Assembly: GCA_037176905.1 (NCBI GenBank) | Contig: JBBBWG010014557.1 | Location: 1-64,000 of the forward strand | Direction: 5' to 3' | Source of the DNA: Azolla pinnata | Lineage: Eukaryota > Streptophyta > Polypodiopsida > Salviniales > Salviniaceae | Length of the DNA stretch: 64,000 bases | In this document: positions 62,844 to 64,000 of the stretch, piece after piece | How the letters are laid out: the number at the start of each line of letters is the position of its first letter | Numbering within the stretch: position 1 is the first letter of the stretch | Made by a program: the position numbers and the translations under genes | Notes under the pieces: generated by a model | Told to the model about the DNA's origin: nothing | The model's input: the letters and a program-made list of their open reading frames with translations, nothing else | The model's database searches: none

Positions 62844-63990
62844 CTCTATGTTGCCAGGGCTTTTCCCTGCAAATCCCTTGATTCTACAGTTGTGATCCTG
62901 AGAGTTTCGGAAAGAGTACCCAACAATCATATCTCTGAGACGAAAGAAGAGGAGAGATGCAAATTGGGTGCAGAACTGAGCCTTTCCTCGACATTACAAA
63001 AGAAGAGATCAGAACAATGACAGCAGAACTCCGGATGGGACACAGTCTTGGAGACCCCTACCATGATCTCATCGAGGAACACAAGCATCTGGGACCGGAT
63101 GTCCTGGATGGTGAATGCCCCATCAAAGCCACGGTCGAGGGCATCGCGCTGGAGCTGGGACTCTGCCGATTCGAGGGCATCGATCACATCGGCCGAGTCC
63201 TTGACCTTGGTGCTGCTGGACACCAGCATGTTTGCGAAGGCGGAGGTGGCAAGCGACGCAGCCGCGATGTTGCGGCCCTTGCCAGAGTTGCTTTCCTTCT
63301 TCCTGCTACTGCTCTTCTGCTGCTGCCGCTTGTTTCCTGCAAGATTCCGGTATTTCATATGCTTGGCACTATCGCGACTATCGCTACAGCAAGCTCTTCT
63401 GCCGCCGCAACGACGACTACTACAACTGTCGCAAGCAAAGTGCTATGCAACCCGACACCTGTCTCTGCGAGCGAACCCAACGCGCGGCGGTTATCTGCAG
63501 CCGCGGTGACGTTGGCGGCGATGCGCTTGGCATTGTTGGTCGCCCGTGCGGTGGAGATGTGGAGCAGGTCGGCATAAGTGGCATCTTTGAGGCGCTTGGG
63601 GATGTAGACATTGTGCTTACTGCCATTGGCGCTGGCATTGGCAGGCATGTTGTCTCGATTGCCGAGCAGAGACCATCTCATGTTCTTGGAGCCGAGGACA
63701 AGGGCACGAGAATGAGCATCAGCATCATCATCGGGGGGCAGGATCGGGACCGGAGGCGGCATCAGCTCCTCGAGGTAGAGGAACTTCTCCATGTCGTTGG
63801 GCAGGGCGCGGCCGATGTCGACGATGTGGCGGAGCATGTGGTGCGTGAGGCGGCGGTGGACATGCTGGTCGACGAGGCGGCAGGCAGCGGAGCCGCGCGA
63901 GATCTCCGCCACGCGCCGCAGGTGGAGGCTGCAGTTCCACCGATCCCACAGCTTGCCGAGCCTCAGGGAAGGATCGATGGGAGCTCGCAT
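62528..63990 (-). CDS. Unrecognised plant protein, three exons, reaches the window edge
   Basis: Exons 63990-63459, 63336-63062 and 62689-62528. Phases close, at least 322 aa. The ATG at 63990 is followed by a long GC-rich frame, but no in-frame stop lies in the 10 bases left before the window edge, so the start may be further out. Seen: LWDRWNCSLHLRRVAEISRG, CRLVDQHVHRRLTHHMLRHI, LPNDMEKFLYLEELMPPP, an Asp/Ala linker, a helical segment NNAKRIAANVTAAADNRRALG, a Lys/Arg/Gln-rich basic patch (NKRQQQKSSSRKKES) that may be a nuclear signal, and a helical C-terminus (FTIQDIRSQMLVFLDEIM, GELEQSVINDIVRACQEGK, TIVELACFFALTHSKP). I know no family for it. Codon and splice consistency make it a real gene. 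Confidence 0.75.
62795..62839. repeat. CT microsatellite in the right-edge gene's intron 2
   Basis: An uninterrupted run of about 22 CT units lies inside the intron 62690-63061. On the gene's own strand it reads GA. Confidence 0.95.
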
Positions 63991-64000
63991 GCTGCGGCTA

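Noticed and set aside
63355-63458. Continuing the right-edge gene's first exon through a Val/Ala-rich stretch to 63355
   Set aside because: The stretch is low-complexity from a GTC/GTT repeat and ends in a stop. Splicing 63459 to 63336 is GT-AG, keeps phase and enters a protein-like exon.
1-64000. CRISPR arrays, prokaryote-type operons, riboswitches or defence islands
   Set aside because: The window is plant nuclear DNA with spliced genes. The direct repeats seen are contiguous minisatellites without unique spacers.

Overview
This is 64 kb of nuclear DNA from a green land plant. The evidence is TTTAGGG-type telomeric repeats, GT-AG introns of 0.1 to 1.6 kb in nearly every gene, and several plant or chloroplast gene families. 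The lineage cannot be fixed from sequence alone. Fairly dense, intron-rich genes on an AT-rich background, together with a long filamin-repeat gene, would suit a bryophyte-like or other seed-free plant, but that is inference. All CDS models were built by hand from homology, splice signals and reading-frame continuity; exon joins are listed and the phases close.

Layout. 1-3659 is repetitive: two opposed arms of a ~190-bp tandem repeat (85-1165), a solo LTR with a target-site duplication (1542-2058), then microsatellites. 3660-7622 (+) is a DUF547/MIP1-type leucine-zipper protein with telomeric repeats in its last intron and 3' flank. 9242-15822 (-) is THO complex subunit 5. It shares a 440-bp divergent promoter with 16262-18709 (+), a CCR4-4-type EEP nuclease. 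20211-24973 (-) is the Prp5/RH42 DEAD-box helicase with an unusually long charged-repeat N-terminus. 26540-35162 (-) is the autophagy lipid-transfer protein ATG2 in 12 exons. 36647-38144 (-) is a small, probably chloroplast, DnaJ-type zinc-finger protein. 39800-40412 (-) is a tentative small gene. 41926-~55976 (+) is a secreted or membrane protein with a signal peptide, a proline-rich linker and eleven filamin-type repeats, one repeat per exon, GEX2-like. 57797-60968 (+) is SURF1, the cytochrome oxidase assembly factor. 62528-63990 (-) is an unrecognised three-exon gene that reaches the right edge.

The genes do not form one pathway. They cover mRNA export (THO5), deadenylation (CCR4-4), splicing (RH42), autophagy (ATG2), respiration (SURF1) and probably cell-surface adhesion (filamin-repeat protein). 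No operon-like or defence system is seen. The most distinctive locus is the filamin-repeat gene: strict phase 1-1 exons, a probable decayed repeat exon, LINE fragments in its introns, a GC-AG intron and an unresolved C-terminus.
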